Part shown: positions 9,681-21,632 of the stretch, piece by piece | How positions within the stretch are numbered: the first letter of the stretch is position 1 | Layout: every line of letters starts with the position of its first letter | Assembly: GCF_000005505.3 (NCBI RefSeq) | Contig: NC_016135.3 | Location: 15,098,613-15,162,612, forward strand | Direction of reading: 5' to 3' | Length of the DNA: 64,000 nt | From: Brachypodium distachyon | Lineage: Eukaryota; Streptophyta; Magnoliopsida; Poales; Poaceae | Position numbers and translations under genes: made by a program | Notes under the pieces: generated by a model | The model's database searches: none | What the model was told of the DNA's origin: nothing | What the model saw: only the letters and a program-made list of their open reading frames with translations

Positions 9681-11608
9681 CATGCCGCCCAAGAAGGCAG
9701 ACGAGCCCCAGATCGACTTGCGCACCCTCGCCATGCGCACCCGATCCCACGACGCCGCTCGCGCGTCACAAGTACAAGGGGACCAGGGGTCCCCTCCATG
9801 GTAGCAGCAGCAATCGTAGCTGCCACCTCCACCTCCTCGGCCGTCGGCGGACAACAGGCTGAGGGGGCCTGCGGCGCCTAGCAACGGAGCCAGCCGCGCG
9901 AGTGACCACAACATCGTGTGCGCCAGCCAGCGAGTCCACTCGCGGGCTGAGGACGCGCCGCGACAGCTGGCCACGACCACAGCGCATCGCGTGCGACGTC
10001 AATGGAGTCTCGCCCCACACATCCGAGGGCACCGGGTGACAGGGCGGAGGGCAGTCGGTCGGACAACCGGCAGCCTCCCGCCCAAACCCCGGCGGAAGCT
10101 ATCATTGCCGCACATGTTATGGTGCATTACGAGCCACAGCAAGGCACGCCAGCGCATGACGCGGGGAGTGCGGAGCTGGACGCACTCCTCGCGCTCGCTG
10201 CCCAACAGCCGCAAGGCGAGGGCGGCCCGGCCGGTTCGGGCCGAGGACATAACCAGGGAAGCAGACGCGCCCCGCGTCTCGGGGCACGGAGAGCACCCTC
10301 CCCCATCGGGAGGGCAAGGAGACGAGGATCCCGAGGGATACTCGGACTCATCACCGACCGTCACGCCGGGTGACACGCGGGGCGTCCTGAACGCCCGCCA
10401 GCAGGAAGACCTCCGCCAGCGCTTGCAGCACCGGTGCCGGCGCGAGGCAGAGCGCCAGCACCCAGAGGAGCAGGAAGACGCTCCCATGTGTGCCGATGAC
10501 GGCTCCGCCGCGTTCACTCGCGAGCTGCACCGGGTGACATGGCCCTGCAAGTTCCGAGCGCCGACGCTCAGGACGTACGACAGGACTGTGAATCCCAAGG
10601 ACTTTCTCCTGACCTACACGTTGGGCATGCACGCCATCGGTGCCGACGACAAAGTCAGGGCCAACTGGTTCCCGATGGTCCTCAATGGATCAGCGAGGAC
10701 TTGGTTGCTCAACCTACCCGCCGGATCCATAGCCTCCTGAGTGACCTGCGCGAGCAGTTCGTGAACGCGTTCCAGGGCGACTACAAATTCTCGGGAACCA
10801 TGGCGGAACTGCACACGGTAGTGCAGAAACTGGGGAAGACGTTGCGGCACTTCACTAACAGGTTCTCCAACCTCTCCTACTCCATCCCTTAGGCGGAAGC
10901 GGCTGCCATCATCAACACGTACGCCATCAACGTCCGCGACCCGAAAATGCGTGAGAAGCTGAACACGCACCGGATCCGGACTACAAGGGATCTCTATGCT
11001 CTCGCACACAAGTGCGCGATGGCCGAGGAAGGATGCTTGGCTCCCGAGCTTGCCGCCAAAGCAGCTGCAAACCCACCCGAGGGCTCCAGGAAGAAGGGCT
11101 CCCGGAAACGCGGCGGGAAGGAAGTGCGTGCCGCGGAGCCGAGGGCTCCCCAGAGGCCCACCAAGAAGGCGGCGTCGGCGGGAGCATCGGGTAGCAAGCC
11201 GGTGGTGGACGCGCGTTGCCCCATCCACACCAACGCCACCCACGAAGCGCAGGACTGCCGCATTCTCCAGACCAACAAAGAGAAGCACGAGCAGCACCAC
11301 CGAGGAGCGCCACGCTGCCGGGGCTTGCTTCAACTACGGGGACATCGGGCATCTCTCCGAGACTGCCCGAACAACCCCCGCAGCAGAGCAGGCCAGGGCG
11401 CAGCCGGCGGCGACAAGGCAGAACCCGCGGGGGGTTGCGGTCAAGCCCGCGGCGGCAAGGACCGGCCTCCACGGGGACGCGACAAGCCTCGCGCCGAACA
11501 GCGAGAGGATGACTGCAGTGACGACGTCAACGAGCCTGGCTTCCAGGAGCCTCGCGACGTCGCCTGCATCCACGGGGGAGCCTACGCTCTCACGCCCTCC
11601 TCCCCAAC
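9681..11608 (+). pseudogene. gag: gag of element C
   Basis: The likely start is MPPKKADEPQIDL at 9681. A long Arg/Pro/Ser-rich low-complexity region leads to the retrotransposon gag domain at about 10530-10990 (KFRAPTLRTYDRT, FVNAFQGDYKFSGT, LHTVVQKLGKTLRHFTNRF). Gag forms the virus-like particle that packages the RNA. In-frame stops replace tryptophan at about 10738 (TGA) and glutamine at about 10891 (TAG). A CPIHTNATHEAQDCR segment near 11215 and a decayed CCHC knuckle (CFNYGDIGH, Cys replaced by Tyr) near 11330 complete the usual order. A frameshift separates the last two. Confidence 0.8.
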
Positions 11609-12280
11609 GTGGAGGCGCAGCAGCCGTTGAGGTGGTCGCATGTGCCGATCACCTTCAACTCAAACGATCACCCGATTCGTCCCTTGGGGTCAGGGGTACT
11701 CCCCCTCGTGGTGTCACCGATCATAAACAACGTGACGGTGACCAAGGTACTGGTGGACAGCGGGGCGAGCCTCAACCTCCTGTCCGCCAAGCTGGTGGAG
11801 AAGCTTCAGCTGCCCCTGGAGCAGATGAAGCCCACCGACCCATTCCAGGGGATCAACCCTGGAGTGGTGCAGCCCATGGGGCGAATTACGCTCCATGTGA
11901 CCTTCGGGTCCCAGGAAGCATTCTGGACTGAGCACATCGTTTTCGATGTAGCTCACACCCCGTTGCCGTACAATGGGATCATTGGTCGGCCGACGCTGAT
12001 AAAGTTCATGGCGGCAACCCATTTCGCCTATGGCGTGATGAAGATGCCGTCAACATACGGCGTACTCTCCATCAAGTGCGACCTGAAGGACGCTACCTGG
12101 TGCGTGGGCGAGGTCGTGAAGACCTCCGCAGTGGTGGATCCCGGCGACTATGACGTTGTCGGGCGCGTTAGCAAGGGCGTGAAGTTGAAGGAGGAGGGCA
12201 CCAAGGTCAAGAAGGTGCCCCTGCATGTCGGCAATGAGGCACGCACCGTCTCCATCGATGCGAGCCTCGGCGACAAGTAG
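11609..12280 (+). pseudogene. pol: Aspartic protease of element C
   Basis: The frame runs from about 11609 to a TAG at 12278-12280. The catalytic motif LVDSGASLNLL lies near 11755, and the second conserved block LPYNGIIGRPTL near 11970. This protease cuts the Gag-Pol polyprotein. The domain itself is uninterrupted, but the frame does not continue into the reverse transcriptase. Confidence 0.85.
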
Positions 12281-13380
12281 GAAAGTGCCCTCGTCACCTT
12301 CCTCCGGGAGAACTCTGATGTGTTCGCTTGGGAGCCGTTAGATCTTCCCGGAGTCCCCAGGGAGGTGATCGAGCATCGGCTGGCAGTGCGGCCAGACGCG
12401 CGGCCCGTCAAGCAGAAGGTTCGCCGGCAAGCACAGGAACGGAAAGACTTCATCCAGTAAGAAGTGGAGTAGCTCAAGAACGCCGGGGCAATCAGCAAAG
12501 TGTTGTACCCTACTTGGTTAACAAATCCTGTTGTCGTCCGTAAAGCCGGAAATAAATTGCGCATGTGTGTGGACTTTACTGATCTTAATCGTGCATGTCC
12601 TAAGGACCCCTTCCCTGTACCCCGAATCGGTCAAATAGTAGATTCTACGGCAGGTTGTGAGTCTTTGTGCTTTCTGGATGCCTTCTCCGGCTACCATCAG
12701 ATTAAGATGACAGTCAAAGACGAGGAGAAAACAGTGTTTATCACCCCGGTTGGCTGCTACTATTACACGTGCATGCCTTTCGGGCTGAAGAACGCGGGCT
12801 CGACATTTCAGCGCGCCCTGCGTGAGTGTCTGGGATCCCAGCTAGGCCGGAATATCGAGGCCTACATGGACTATATCGTCGTCAAGTCACGGCGTAGGGA
12901 CTCGCTCGTCGGCGACCTACAGGAGACGTTCAACAACTTCCGCAGGATCAAGCTCAAGCTTAACCCCGAGAAGTGCACGTTCGGTGTGGACTCGGTCACT
13001 TGCTGGGCTTCCTGGTGTCTCACAGGGGAATCGAAGCCAACCCACAGAAGATCGAGGCGATCTTGAAGATGGAGGCACCCCGTAAGGTTAGAGACGTCCA
13101 GCGCCTCAACGGGTGCGTTGCGGCGCTTGGGCGTTTCATCTCAAGGCTGGGCGAGCGAGCCCTGCCTTTCTTCATGATGATGAGGAAGAAGGGTCCAATC
13201 AATTGGACTCCCGTGGCGGAAGCGGCATTCCAGGACTTGAAGCAATACCTAAAATCGCCGCCGGTCCTCGTCGCCCCCAAGCCGGGCGAGCCGTTGTTGC
13301 TGTACCTGGCAGCGACAGACCAATTAGTGAGCTTCGTGCTCATTGCCGAGAGGGAAGAGCAAGTCCCGGGGGCTGAGACG
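12281..13380 (+). pseudogene. pol: Reverse transcriptase of element C, active site mutated, cut by a solo LTR
   Basis: Recognisable blocks are the connector VPREVIEHRLAVRPDARPVKQ (12355), TWLTNPVVVRKAGNKLRMCV (12510), [12 protein letters not shown] and [19 protein letters not shown] (12770). The polymerase motif reads YMDYIV instead of YMDDIV (second Asp codon, 12872, now Tyr), so the enzyme would be inactive. Stops lie at about 12460-12472 (TAA, TAG) and a frameshift near 12990. The first RNase H region begins at about 13280 (LLLYLAATDQLV) and is cut at 13380 by the solo LTR; the reading resumes at 17994. Confidence 0.85.
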
Positions 13381-16300
13381 TGTGGTGACCCAGACCCGTA
13401 AGGATCCGGAATCTCTGTTTATTCTGTACTAGTCCCTGGATCAATAGCTAGTACACACAGTCCAAGATGAAATACCAAAAACACATGTCTTTTATTAACG
13501 ATAAACAATAATCCAGAGTACATATTTTATTACACAATGGAAAATGAAATTGAACACCAATGAGTCCATCAACGCCACAGGCTTGTTGAGTATAGACCCG
13601 CGACCCTGCGTAACCTTTCTTCATATGTCAACATCTGCACATGATAGGTGCAGGTCAGTACATTGAATGTACTTGCAAGTAGATGCCTGTGTGGTTAGGA
13701 GAAATGCAAGTACATGCTTAAGGATAAGTCCTAAATAGGCTTCTACGGTTTCTTTTGCAAAAAGCCAGTTTTGGATTATGAAATACTCATAATACTTTTT
13801 CTTTGGAAAACTCTAACTCTAGAATTTTTTAGAAAATAGTTTTTGAAAACTAATATGTCAAGTGGAATCTGCACCACAAGACTTAACTCTGTGATCTGTC
13901 ATCAGTGCTTCGATGACTCACAAAGCTTTCCCTTACTATGCATTCTGGGTCAAACTGATGCTCACATAGTAACCCTCTGACTCATCTGTGGATACTTCCA
14001 TCGAGTAGAAACTCATTCTGTGGATACCATCGAGTCTAAACAGTTTTTGGTTTTTGAAAACAAAACTAGAAGGTCTCCTCTTGACCAGACTTAGTAGCTC
14101 AATTCGCCCGTAACCAGGGGCATGGCTAATCGATTAGATTGAAACTCTGCAGAGGTTTGTACACTTTACCCACCAGACACAATCAGTCCAAAGTGTTGCC
14201 TAACGACAAGCGTGCGCAACAGGTAAAGATTGTGACGAAGTCTTTCACTAGAAGCCCCCTATACTTAATCCTGGCACCGCCCGCCCCACACATGAGCGCA
14301 TTGGCCCCTTCTCCGAATGGCGATACCCAAGTAAAGGTTTCCTGCCAGTTACTCGACTAAGCCAAAGCCACAATAGCAAGTGGTCGTACAGGTAAGCTTT
14401 TGGGTTTCATTGGAAAAGAATTGAACTTTTAGATTCTGGATGACGGTCCTCACCGAAAGTCATGAGCATCTGCAGAGCCAAACTAGATGCTGCCCTTGTC
14501 GACAACCAAAAATGGTCTCAGACATACCAGTCCGCCCAGTGGAAAACATTTTTTGGTTTTATTTCGAAAATATTTTTGCAGACCATATACCGGCTCAAAC
14601 TGAGCACTTAATACTTCGAAAATAGTTTTGGGTCCCTCCCGATACAATAATGTAGGAAGCACTTTGTAAAATCATACAAGTAATAACTTAGGGTAATTGG
14701 TGGCATGACAATAACCTATAGGCATGCTACTTACGACATAGCTAATAAATTGCAAACTCATTTTATAAATACTTCATAACAATATAAACCTACACATGCA
14801 TGCTTACAACTTGTAAACAAAGTAGCATATGCAAAAATTATAGGATTCTAGATGATCAAAGGTATCCACTTGCCTTGGCCTGTGTTGATACAAACTTCTT
14901 CACGACACTCGGCACAATCGCACTCTGAATCATCTATCACGAAGAACAAATAAAAACAATAACCAAATTGTTCGATAAATCCAAATGAAGAACCAAAAGT
15001 GATAATCAACGATTATCTTTATTGCTAAAGCATAGGATAGGATTCCGGAAAGGATGTGAATAGTTTGATAGGAATTATAACTACGGAATAAATACTAAGC
15101 CCTTAATATCCCACATGTTTTACTTATGAAAACATGAACAATGCACATCTCATGATCCAACTAAATTATGGCATGATATGCAACATTATGACAAAGCTAT
15201 CATTCAAACTACGAACTTAGGTGAACATGATAGATAATAGAAAGCATCAAGTTAATTGTTGTTCTAGCATGCTATGGTACTGTTATATAGAGAGAGTAAT
15301 TAATTTCAATGCATGAAGTTCATCTATGCAATGCAAACACAACTATACATTTAATTTATCAATGCAAATTGATTAAGCTATATGAGAGTTAATTTTATTA
15401 GTTGTTGCTTATTTACATGCAAAGGCTAACTATGACATAAACCTCATGATGAAAAGATAGATGAAGAACCTAGAGTTTATGATAATCAAGATTAGAAAAG
15501 AATCTCTAAGTTGTTTGGGACAAAATAGAGAAAGGCAAACTAATCTAAATGAGTTGAAGAAAAGGACATGTTTGATAAAATCATAACATGTGATAGATGA
15601 AAAGGAAATTTGGATTAGAAATCAATACAAAAGGCTAGGATTGAATTGGAGTTGAAACGGTGAAGTTCTGGCTGTTAACAGATACAAACTTCTATGGATC
15701 ATGGGATACTGTAGATGAAGATGAAAAGGTGCACAAAGGGGTTCAGACTGTAGGGTTGGATGGATTATTGTCAAAACAGAAAGAATCATCTAATTTGGAG
15801 CAATGTATCAAAAGATAGGGACTTTGGAATACAGCTAATCAATATTTCAACACAGATAGCATGTAACAGTGTTAACAGATAGCAACTTCGGTTGAGGATG
15901 CACTAGTGTAGATGATACATAACTTGTGCAAGAAGTGCACTGATGTGTAGAGCATTATGTAGTAGATAATCTGCAGAAGGTTTGAGACCAAACAGATCTA
16001 TGGAATATTCTACAAGAATTTCGAAACATGGCTAATCCAGAAACAGGATGCTGTGAATAGCAACTTCAGATAAAGATTAACTACTGAAGATAATCCAGAC
16101 GGGGCATGCAGACTGATCTAATCTGCAGAGCACGACGTGATCTAATCATAGCGTAAAAAATTGGCTAAATAGGACATACGGTTGATAATCTACAAGCTAC
16201 AGAAGTAGGCTAATCAAATCAGACTGCAGCTCGAAAAACAGAACAAGAAGCTCACCGGAGAAGATGAAGTTCACCGGAGTTGATGGGATTTGGCGAAAAA

Positions 16301-17988
16301 GAGGTTTCCGAAGGCGAGGCTGTGGTGGATGGTGTTCTAGGGTTTGAGAGGGATCTAGTGGTGGTGATGGCTCGGGCTAATTTGGGGCGAGGTGGTAGGA
16401 ATTGCTCGCCGGAGTTCGCATGGAAACAGCGACGAAAACTCGAAATTGGATGCGGGATTGACAGCGGCTTCGATCTAGGTTTCGAGGGATAGGTCGGGGC
16501 TCTCGAGGGCATCCGGTTGGAGGCTTTTATAGGATGCGGGGCGCTCGGGATAAGGCCGGCGGCGGGTGATATTTGAACGGGATCTGTTTCGCTTAAAATT
16601 TGGACGAGATAGAGTCCGGAATGGTTTGATTCTTGTTTGGATGGATTCCTTGCAGTGTGGGTCATGAATTGGCGAAGAAATCGCGGAGAAAAACGGTTCA
16701 GAGGGGGGAATGCGAGGTGGAGGCGGCCATGGACGCCGGTTTGTCCTCGAGCTCGAGCTCGGGCCCGGGCTAGGGCAGAAGGGGCGGGGCAGGAGAGGCG
16801 CGGGCTACGGAGGCGAGCGGCGGAGGAGGGCGGGGCTTGGCGGCGGGGCTGTGGGGCTGCGGCAGCAGCGGCCGGAGCTAGCCATGGTGCTGCAGCCAGA
16901 ACAGGCCGTGCGTGAGTAAGAAGAAAGAAAGGAGAAAAGAAAAAGGAGAAAAGAAAAGGATAAAAGAAAAGAAAAGAAGGAGAAAAAATGGGCCGTTGGA
17001 TGAGAGATGATGGCTGAGATTATACCTCTTCGGTACACTTAAGTGGAGACGGTTTTCAGTAGAATACGCCTCCTCGCAGAGAAAACGTACTCCGCAGAAG
17101 AAATGAAAATGAAATAGAGAAATAGTTTTTCTGGGTCTCTAAATTGCAAGAAATTCACATAAGGCAAATAAAACACCAAACGGATTCGGAAAAATTCCAG
17201 TAAATTTCAGGAATGATAATTTACTGTTTAGAATGCAGGAAAAGTAATTCTTCCTGGAATAAAATATTTCAATAGGTTTTATAGCACATGAAACTCAAAT
17301 AAACTCCAAATAAATACAGAAAAATATATCTATGTTTGAATAAATTGCCAAATGGGTATGTAACCCAAAATAAAGCTTAGGTGTACCAAATTGAATGTTC
17401 TCCAACTTTATAATTTGGAAAGTCACATTATTCCTTCTCATTAACAAATAGGCATGTGTTGGAAAAAAAATCATATAATTGATTTTAACGCCAAACCGAG
17501 AACATGCAGAGTTTTGAAAATGTTTTCCCAACTATAGGATTAGAAAAGTCATGTTATTCCCTCTCTTTAACATTTAATAAATGTTGGGAAACTTCTGAAT
17601 TGATTCGAAAATTCCAATGATGCTCTCAAATGGTCATGGCATCCAAATTGGAAATTTGGGATACCATAAATCCTTTATATGGTCCCCAAAAAGGAATAGG
17701 ATTCGGTTCTTGAAATCCCATACAACAACATAAGATGCAAAAATGGATCCAATTGAAGTACTTTTGAATTCGTAAAAATCTTTCAACCATGTGATATAAT
17801 TTGGATAGTCATATTAATCCACTCTTTTGTTTTTTAAATTCAAACATGGTGAGAAAAATTCAAACAAGTCCTGAATGTTTTTTAATTCTTCAGATATTCT
17901 CAACCAAAATATGTTCAAAATCAAACAAATTAGATAAAATAATTAATATTAATTAACATTCCAAAATGGGAAAATTTTGGATGTTACA
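13381..17988 (-). mobile_element. 4.6-kb solo LTR, chromovirus-like, minus strand
   Basis: The insert is flanked by the exact 5-bp target duplication AGACG at 13376-13380 and 17989-17993 and splits the pol of C. Read on the minus strand it begins TGTAACATCCAAAATTTTCC, like the LTRs of A, D and F, and ends GGGTCACCACA. It carries a TATA box CTATAAAAGC (minus, 16521-16532), then a GC-rich stretch (about 16920-16250) with frames that are probably spurious, and near the 3' end the stem-loop at 13425-13455. The rest is AT-rich and non-coding. No primer site, polypurine tract or internal domain is present, so this is a single LTR of unusual length. Confidence 0.85.
13425..13455 (-). promoter_or_regulatory. 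Stem-loop near the LTR 3' end
   Basis: TGTACTAG and CTAGTACA pair around a loop containing GATCCAGGGA on the minus strand. The same structure with a changed stem is found in the LTRs of D and A. Confidence 0.7.
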
Positions 17989-17993
17989 AGACG

Positions 17994-18830
17994 GAAGTGC
18001 CGGAGGCTCCTGGCGAGCTGAAGGATCCCCCGACTACCACGTCTGCCCCTGGACCTGAGGGACAGCCCATGCAGGCTGCCCCCCGCAAGCGGCTAGTGCA
18101 ACATCCCGTGTACTTCGTTAGCACGGTGCTGCGCGATGCCCGAGTACGGTACCCGCAGGTCCAGAAGCTTCCGCTTGGGATCCTGCTTGCTTCAAGGAAG
18201 CTGCGCCATTACTTTCAGGCGCACGGTATCACGGTGGTGTTGGGGTTCTGCCTAGAGCGAGCCCTCATCAACCGTGAAGCCACCGGGAGGGTGGCCGAGT
18301 GGAGGATGGAGCTGGCGGAGTTCGGGCTGTGTTTCGCAAACACCAAGAGCATCAAGAGTGCCGCTCTCGCCGACTTCGTCGCGGAGTGGACATTGACGGG
18401 CATAGAGGAAGAAGAGCCGGAAGCGAGCCTTCCTGGCAGATTGGACGAAGGGTACTGGGTCATGTACTTTGAAGGCGCCTTCTGCTTGCAGCGCGCCAGT
18501 GCCGGAGTGGTGATTGAGTCGCCCACTGGAGATCAGCTCAAGTTTGTAATACAGCTCGCATTCGCGAACTCCACCAACAACATAGCCGAGTATGAGGGAC
18601 TGCTTGTCGGGCTGGGCGCGGCGATCGCCCTCGACATCAAGCGCCTGGTTGTTCGCGAGGATTCCCAACTTGTGATCAACCAGGTAAAAAAGGACTACGA
18701 CTGCCCTCAAATGGCAGCGTACGTGGAGGAAGTGCGAAAACTGGAGTCCAGGTTCAAGGGACTTCAGTTTGAGCATGTGAAGCGCAAGGACAACTTTGTT
18801 GCGGATGAGCTGTCCAAATGGGCAGCGTAA
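17994..18830 (+). pseudogene. pol: RNase H plus archaeal-type RNase H of element C
   Basis: After the solo LTR the frame continues with the end of the first RNase H ([20 protein letters not shown], 18108). The second RNase H domain follows at about 18440-18825, with EYEGLLVGL (18588), [12 protein letters not shown] and [14 protein letters not shown] second, archaeal-type RNase H is a mark of Tat-lineage elements. Its first catalytic Asp is changed: element E reads YFDGAF at this place, element C reads YFEGAF. The frame ends in TAA at about 18828. Confidence 0.85.
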
Positions 18831-18839
18831 CGCAGCAAG

Positions 18840-20230
18840 GTGCCTCCTGGGGTGTTCATACAGAGACAGTCAAAGCCCTCTGTCGATCCCAAGACGGTTG
18901 ACGGGGAAGCCCCTCCGGCAACTCAAGGTGACCCTGCGGCTGCGGGAGACCATGCCACCAAGCTGGTGGCATACACTAGCCGAGAACCACCACCCTGGGG
19001 GACGGATATTATTCGTTATCTCAAGGACGGGACCCTTCCGGAGGAAGACGTTGCCGCACAACTTGTAGCCCGGCAAGCCAAAATGTACGCCCTGGTGGAC
19101 GGGGAACTCTACCGGAGGCATCCCAACGGAGTCATGCTCCTCTGCATGCCCCAGGAAGAAGGGCGCACGTTGCTGGAGGACATACATCGAGGCACATACT
19201 CGCACCATGTGGCCTTCAGGGCATTAGCTGGGAAAGCATTCCGGCACGGCTTTTACTGGCCGACAGCACTAGCCGATGCCGAGCAATTAGTCAAGACCTG
19301 TGAAGCGTGCCAGTTTCACGCCAATAAGAGCAACCAGCCAGCGCAAGCCCTGCAAGTCATCCCGTCCTCGTGGCCGTTCGCGGTTTGGGGGCTGGACATT
19401 GTCGGCAAGTTGCCGAGAGCAGTTGGCGGCTACGAGTACTTGCTCGTGGCCATCGACAAGTTCTTGAAATGGATAGAGGTGGAGCCTGTCCGAGCCGTCA
19501 CGGCGCAGGCGGCCATCAAGTTTTTCAAAGGCATTGTGTGTCGGTTTGGGGTGCCTAACAGCATCATTACCGACAATGGCACACAATTCACTAGTGCGGT
19601 GTTCCAAGCTTACTGCGAGGACTTGGGCACTAAGATTCACTTTGCCTCTGTCGCTCATCCAAGGAGCAATGGACAGGTGGAGCGGGCCAACGCAGAGGTG
19701 CTGCGGGGCTCAAGACGAGAACCTTTGACAAGCTCAAGTGCCACGGGAAACACTGGGTTGAAGAACTCCAGCCCGTGCTGTGGTCGCTGCGGACCACACC
19801 AAGTCGGGCGAGAGGTCAAACTCCATTTGCCCTCGTCTACGGGACAGAAGCTGTGCTGCCCCTCGAGCTCAAGTATGAGCCACCTCGGGTACGCGCGTAC
19901 GGCGACAAGAGCCAACACATGCAGAGGATTGATGACCTTACCTTCATCGAGGAGATTCGATGCCAGGCTGCAGTGCGAGTTGCAGGCTACCAACAGGGAC
20001 TCCGTCGTTATCACGACAGGAGAGTCCGTCCCCGGGGGCTCGAGGTTGGAGACCTCATCCTGCGCCGGATACAAGGAACGAAGGCCGGGAACAAGTTGAC
20101 TCCAATCTGAGAAGGCCCTTTCCGGGTAGCGCAGGTGACCAGACCGGGGGCTGTCCGGCTAGAAACCGAAGAAGGCTTGCCGGTGCCCAAAAGTTGAAAC
20201 ATTGAGCACATGTGCAAGTTCTACCCGTGA
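18840..20230 (+). pseudogene. pol: Integrase of element C
   Basis: The open part runs 18840-20099. It has a zinc domain (HRGTYSHH near 19185, CEACQFH near 19300) and a catalytic core with DD35E spacing: Asp186 in GLDIVG (19395), Asp245 in ITDNGTQF (19572), Glu281 in GQVERAN (19680). A frameshift at about 19708 moves the C-terminal part (RTTPSRARGQTPFALVYGTE, 19790) to another frame. The true end, judged from elements E and H, is the TGA at 20228-20230 after KFYP. The catalytic residues are kept, but the broken frame rules out function. Integrase would insert the DNA copy into the genome. Confidence 0.85.
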
Positions 20231-21632
20231 AACGGTGGTGCCTTACCCACGGGTGACGCTGCGGCAGCGTGCCTCTTTAAGCTAGTGTAGCCGGGCAAGG
20301 CCCGATTGTAATCCGCTAGCACAAAAATTGAATAAAGATAAGTGTTGCTTCAATGAATATTGTCCTTTGCTATTAATGAGTGCTTCTGTCTCCTGCTCTA
20401 GGTGCACAGAATTGTCTCCTCATCCTTGGCTGTGAGCAGGAGGCTGCCGGAACCCCGAAAACCAAACTCGTTGCCGGGACGTCCCGGAACGAGGCCTAGC
20501 AGTTGCCGGACCCGTCCGCAACGTGCTACATGCCAGCAAAGCATCAAGGAAATATGAGAGTGCTCATACCCAAGCCTGAGGTCGACTCTTCTGTGCTCGG
20601 GGGCTGGGAGGCAGGAGGTTATCCAGTTTGAACTGTTTTTCGTGCATTTCGATTTTTTTTGCTATGCACCTTGGGCACTGCAGGAATCTGACATGCAGGT
20701 TAAAGATAGGGCGAAGGCACACTGTGATGCTCGTGGGGTGGTCACGGGTGTCGTCGTCTTGCGAGTAAGTTGTGCATATATGGCAATCACTTCGAGGCTT
20801 GATGCAAGAAACTGAGACAGGGCCAGTGCTTCCACGCGGCGACTGGTGGTCCCGTGCGTGTGGAGGCAAGGGCAGCGCTTCGGCTATTTAAGGAGACCGA
20901 GGCAAGTGCAGCACCAGCAACGGGCAAGAAAGCAAGAGATGTTGCAGAGAGGCGATGGTGGTGCATCCCTCTGCGCTTGTCGTTGAGGGTGTTCCCACCA
21001 TCGCGGCCCTGCCACATCTCTTATGGAACGACACCTGAAATGGCAATGAGACAAGCGAGAGGCGTCACAAAGTGCATGCCTCCGCGGCTCCGAGGGTGCC
21101 GCTGGAGGGTGCACTGCCACCGCGTCCTTGCCACGGCTCTCAGCAAGGTGTTGCAACACCAAAGAGAACGGAAAGCTAAGTACTTCGTTTTGGGTCCTTG
21201 GCTCTTCCTTTAGTAGCGCTGGTTTGCTAAGGTAAGCTCGGTCCCCGTGTTGCCGGAGCGTAGGAAGGACGCTTGCGGGGTGAGGACGGCCCCCACACAC
21301 GGCGATTGGGTAGTTAACCCGCAGGCGGAGTGACTAGCTGCTGCTGTTTGGCCCTAGGTCGGCACCGCGGGTCCGTCCCGGGTCCCTAGTCTGGCTAAGC
21401 ATGTAGTTGGCGAGTCCTGGATACGCAAGGATAAAACACGAGAAGGACATAGCCCCTCCCTGGCAAACTAGTCTTAGACAAAAGAAGCAAGTAAAAGTAG
21501 CATCGGATATAGCAAAGCTTGAGTAAACGAGTTAACAAATAACACTTGTGATGACAAGGGAAAGCTAACACAAAAAGTTCTAAGGCGCCATGCGCCCCTT
21601 GCAGGGAAACAAAAAAACGAAAAAATAGACAA
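20231..21632. repeat. 3' spacer of element C with two long imperfect hairpins
   Basis: No coding. A possible polyadenylation signal AATAAAGATAA lies at 20331. Hairpin 1 is 20952-21004 (GCGATGGTGGTGCATCCCTC pairs with 20985-21004). Hairpin 2 is about 21058-21127. They correspond, in opposite orientation, to the hairpin clusters of E (30429-30840) and H (62585-62938). Another conserved block near 21355-21400 is shared with E (about 30150-30200) and H (about 61776-61820). Confidence 0.7.

Noticed and set aside
16252..16919. Possible small genes inside the 4.6-kb solo LTR
   Set aside because: Frames on both strands in a GC-rich stretch just downstream of the LTR TATA box; no domain recognised.
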